From positions 1 through 8,737 of the forward strand of contig DEAT01000043.1 of assembly GCA_002348265.1 (NCBI GenBank): a stretch of DNA of 8,737 nt. The letters run 5' to 3'. The stretch is from Gemmatimonadales bacterium UBA2975. Lineage in GTDB: Bacteria > Gemmatimonadota > Gemmatimonadetes > Longimicrobiales > Gaopeijiaceae. The translations under genes and the position numbers were made by a program. The notes under the pieces were generated by a model. That model ran no database searches, was not told the DNA's origin, and worked only from the letters and a program-made list of their open reading frames with translations. Of this stretch, positions 6,781 to 8,737 are shown one piece after another; position 1 is the first letter of the stretch, and each line of letters starts with the position of its first letter.

Positions 6781-7137
6781 ATGAAATCCCCAGAGAAGGT
6801 TTCATGGCGGGACGGGTACCACAACGAAGTGACATGTGTCCGGTGCCTTGAGGTATACGACCAAGGAAGACTAGATCGCATGTTGTGGTGTGATCCATGT
6901 CGATTTCGAGCGAGGGAGCGTGCGGCCTTCTATGGCTGGATAGGAGGCCTGGTATTCGGAATCTTTTGTGCTGGTTACGTGTGGATAGCCATTCGTCCGA
7001 CAGATCTTATCGTTGGCGCCTGGGTCGCGACCCTAGTCACGGCTGTCTGGATTGGGCAAAAGGTTGCGAGAGAGTTTATTTATGGTGTGATGCGCTTCAA
7101 GAACTCTCGTGCGGCTGAGGCAGTGCCACCGAGTTAG
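6781..7137 (+). CDS. Small membrane protein with N-terminal double-CxxC (zinc-ribbon-like) domain
   Basis: I do not recognise the family of this 118-residue protein. The N-terminal 45 residues hold two CxxC pairs, C19-V-R-C22 and C37-D-P-C40, spaced like a zinc ribbon or a rubredoxin-like knuckle; a redox role is possible because both pairs could also form disulfides. A basic stretch (RFRARER, 41-47) is followed by two predicted membrane helices, about 51-71 (GWIGGLVFGIFCAGYVWIAI) and 75-95, joined by a short RPTD turn, so both termini probably face the cytoplasm by the positive-inside rule. A basic tail ends in PPS. The ATG is 6 bases after the msrB stop, with GAAGAAGTTGAG upstream as a poor ribosome site, which suggests coupling to msrB. 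Expression with msrB hints at a link to oxidative damage or zinc, but this is inference. Confidence 0.75.
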   Translation: MKSPEKVSWRDGYHNEVTCVRCLEVYDQGRLDRMLWCDPCRFRARERAAFYGWIGGLVFGIFCAGYVWIAIRPTDLIVGAWVATLVTAVWIGQKVAREFIYGVMRFKNSRAAEAVPPS

Positions 7138-7172
7138 TAGAAGGTCGTGAAGGTCGACTTCGACAACGGGTT

Positions 7173-7299
7173 GGGCTGAAGTGTGGTTGGCCTCACTTGC
7201 TCTTACTTCATAGCACAGGATACCCCTAGTGAATAAGCCGCCCTTCAGCCCGGATGCCTGAAGGGCGACATTTCAGGCACTCCTGGGGTAGTAGTACCC
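7173..7299 (+). promoter_or_regulatory. Candidate structured leader before gcdH with competing hairpins
   Basis: Four segments can pair in a chain. A (7173-7181, GGGCTGAAG) is complementary over 9 bases to part of B (7243-7251). B (7239-7248, CGCCCTTCAG) pairs perfectly over 10 bases with C (7258-7267), with a 9-base loop. The start of C (7256-7262, GCCTGAA) pairs over 7 bases with D (7272-7278). A:B excludes B:C, and B:C excludes C:D. A further small hairpin GGGTA-GTAG-TACCC lies at 7286-7299. None is followed by a T run, so none is a standard intrinsic terminator; the B:C hairpin may still stabilise the 3' end of the msrB transcript. The wider gap 7138-7336 holds no convincing gene. The complementarity is seen directly; the regulatory role is inference. 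Confidence 0.4.
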
Positions 7300-7336
7300 G
7301 AACACGTAACTAAGAGACCTAATTGAGACGCTAACG

Positions 7337-8521
7337 ATGACACGTTTCGAAGGGATTGATTTCTATAACCTCGACGCACTCCTCTCCGACGAGGAGCGCA
7401 TGATTCGTGATACCGTTCGCGAATGGGTTGAGGCCGCTGTGATGCCGATCATCGGTGATGCCTACATCAACCGCGAGTTCCCTAAACACCTTATACCAGA
7501 GTTAGGTGAGTTGGGTGTGCTAGGTGCTAACCTACCCGAAGAATATGGCTGTGCAGGTCTGAACAACGTTTCTTACGGGATCATCATGCAGGAACTTGAG
7601 CGGGGTGACTCAGGTATCCGCTCGTTCGTAAGCGTGCAGGGAGCACTCGTGATGTACCCGATCTTTGCTTTCGGGAGTGAGGAGCAAAAGAGGACTTGGC
7701 TCCCAAAGCTTGCGACTGGTGAAGCTATCGGTTGTTTCGGACTAACGGAGCCGGATTATGGATCGAACCCGGCTGGTATGGTCACACGAGCCGAAAAGAC
7801 TTCTGATGGATGGAGGCTCAACGGGGCCAAGATGTGGATCACCAGTGGCTCAATGGCCGATGTAGCGGTCATTTGGGCTCAGACTGGTGACCTGGGCGAT
7901 GTTAAGGGTATCAGAGGATTTGTGGTTCCGACTGATATACCTGGGTTCAGTGCCCGGGATCAAAAAGGAAAGCTGTCTCTCCTCGCCTCTGATACTAGCG
8001 AACTTGTGCTCGAAGACGTCGATGTGCCTGAAAGCGCGATGCTTCCAGAGACGACCGGTGGCCTCAAGCATCCACTCATGTGCCTGACTCAAGCTCGGTA
8101 TGGCATCGCTTGGGGCGCTGTGGGGGCGGCTATGGCATGCTTCCACGAGGCACTGTCGTACTCGAAAGAGCGCGTCATGTTTGACGAGCCGATTGGTGGC
8201 AAGCAGATACAGCAGGTTCGACTAGCGGACATGTTGACGAAGATTACTCACGGCCAATTGGTTAACTATCACTTGGGTAGGATGAAGGATGACGGGACGA
8301 TGACACCTCAGCAGGTGTCTTTTGCTAAGCGAGCGAACTGCGATATGGCGACGGACATCGCCCGCGAGGCGCGCCGACTACTTGGTGGAAACGGGATTTT
8401 GGTGGAGTACCATTCGATGCGTCACATGGCCAACTTGGAGTCGGTGTACACTTATGAGGGAACTCACGATATCCACTCGCTCATCCTAGGTCAGACACTG
8501 ACGGGACTTAACGCATTCTGA
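7337..8521 (+). CDS. gcdH: Glutaryl-CoA dehydrogenase (acyl-CoA dehydrogenase family)
   Basis: This FAD enzyme oxidises and decarboxylates glutaryl-CoA to crotonyl-CoA in lysine, tryptophan and some aromatic degradation routes. The 394-residue length fits, with no targeting sequence, so it is cytoplasmic. Features separating it from general acyl-CoA dehydrogenases: RGDSGIRSFVSVQGALVMYPI with R95 at the place of the glutarate-binding arginine (human Arg94), IGCFGLTEPDYGSNP for flavin contact (131-145), KMWITSG (165-171), KLSLLASDTSEL, CLTQARYGIAWG, LLGGNGI, RHMANLESVYTYEGTHDIH with the catalytic base E374, and an ITG-AF-like C-terminus (LTGLNAF). The ATG at 7337 is preceded only by a weak GAGACG. 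The gene stands alone on its strand here, after a structured 199-base gap and before a tRNA gene. No partner electron-transfer flavoprotein or regulator is in the window. A decarboxylating versus non-decarboxylating form cannot be separated with certainty. Confidence 0.92.
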   Translation: MTRFEGIDFYNLDALLSDEERMIRDTVREWVEAAVMPIIGDAYINREFPKHLIPELGELGVLGANLPEEYGCAGLNNVSYGIIMQELERGDSGIRSFVSVQGALVMYPIFAFGSEEQKRTWLPKLATGEAIGCFGLTEPDYGSNPAGMVTRAEKTSDGWRLNGAKMWITSGSMADVAVIWAQTGDLGDVKGIRGFVVPTDIPGFSARDQKGKLSLLASDTSELVLEDVDVPESAMLPETTGGLKHPLMCLTQARYGIAWGAVGAAMACFHEALSYSKERVMFDEPIGGKQIQQVRLADMLTKITHGQLVNYHLGRMKDDGTMTPQQVSFAKRANCDMATDIAREARRLLGGNGILVEYHSMRHMANLESVYTYEGTHDIHSLILGQTLTGLNAF

Positions 8522-8605
8522 TGCAAACTAGGACGGCTTGATTGATCTGTTTCTGTCTCTCGGTAGTTTTTCCGGCCACTTGATGCCTCATTGCATACGG
8601 GTAAA

Positions 8606-8678
<73 letters not shown>

Positions 8679-8691
8679 CTGCAGTAAAGTG

Positions 8692-8727
8692 AAGCCTCAC
8701 AAGCACTTACAAGCTTGTGGGGTTTTT
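8692..8727 (+). terminator. Intrinsic terminator after tRNA-Lys
   Basis: CCTCACAAGC (8695-8704) pairs with GCTTGTGGGG (8713-8722) over 10 bases with one T-G wobble and an 8-base loop, followed directly by TTTTT (8723-8727). AAG just before the stem can pair with the first Ts, as in many rho-independent terminators. It begins 14 bases after the tRNA 3' end and should end its transcript, and possibly read-through from gcdH. Confidence 0.85.
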
Positions 8728-8737
8728 GCTATGGGAC

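Noticed and set aside
8522..8605. Dedicated promoter for tRNA-Lys or terminator for gcdH
   Set aside because: No paired -35/-10 boxes and no stem followed by a T run are visible in these 84 bases; the TTTTT near 8567 follows only a very weak stem.

Overview
The window looks like ordinary chromosome from a marine or environmental bacterium with moderate GC (about half by eye). Several features resemble Gemmatimonadota: a secreted M8 (leishmanolysin-like) metallopeptidase built on bacterial Ig-like, CARDB and PPC modules, an M24 peptidase-like lipoprotein with the AHIGAENAGG motif, and a density of lipoprotein signal peptides. The phylum is an inference from protein style. No 16S or other strong marker is present. 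I see no phage, transposase, integrase, CRISPR array or defence gene.

Layout. (i) 1-1007, minus strand: a start-proximal fragment of an M24-like lipoprotein that runs off the left edge, preceded by a YaiI/YqxD (DUF188) gene. (ii) 1143-3901, plus strand: a large multidomain M8 metallopeptidase lipoprotein, overlapped by 4 bases by a smaller lipoprotein of unknown function that starts with TTG. (iii) 4012-6131, minus strand: a compact operon, transcribed cupin, then divergent SDR oxidoreductase, then branched-chain aminotransferase ilvE. Spacing is 15 bases between the first two, and the last two share a TGATG stop/start overlap. (iv) 6358-7137, plus strand: msrB followed 6 bases later by a small two-helix membrane protein with two CxxC pairs. 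(v) 7138-7336: a 199-base leader or intergenic region with a chain of mutually exclusive inverted repeats. (vi) 7337-8521: glutaryl-CoA dehydrogenase. (vii) 8606-8678: tRNA-Lys(CTT), followed by a strong intrinsic terminator.

How it fits together. The surface and secretion group (M24-like, M8 protease and its partner lipoprotein) suggests extracellular or periplasmic peptide breakdown. IlvE handles branched-chain amino acids, and glutaryl-CoA dehydrogenase belongs to lysine/tryptophan breakdown, so peptide and amino-acid use is a loose common theme. MsrB repairs oxidised methionine. No established novel system is visible. The points most worth a second look are the M8/lipoprotein overlapping pair, the SDR that has lost its catalytic Tyr and Lys inside a cupin-SDR-aminotransferase operon, the MsrB/CxxC membrane protein pair, and the switch-like leader before the dehydrogenase.
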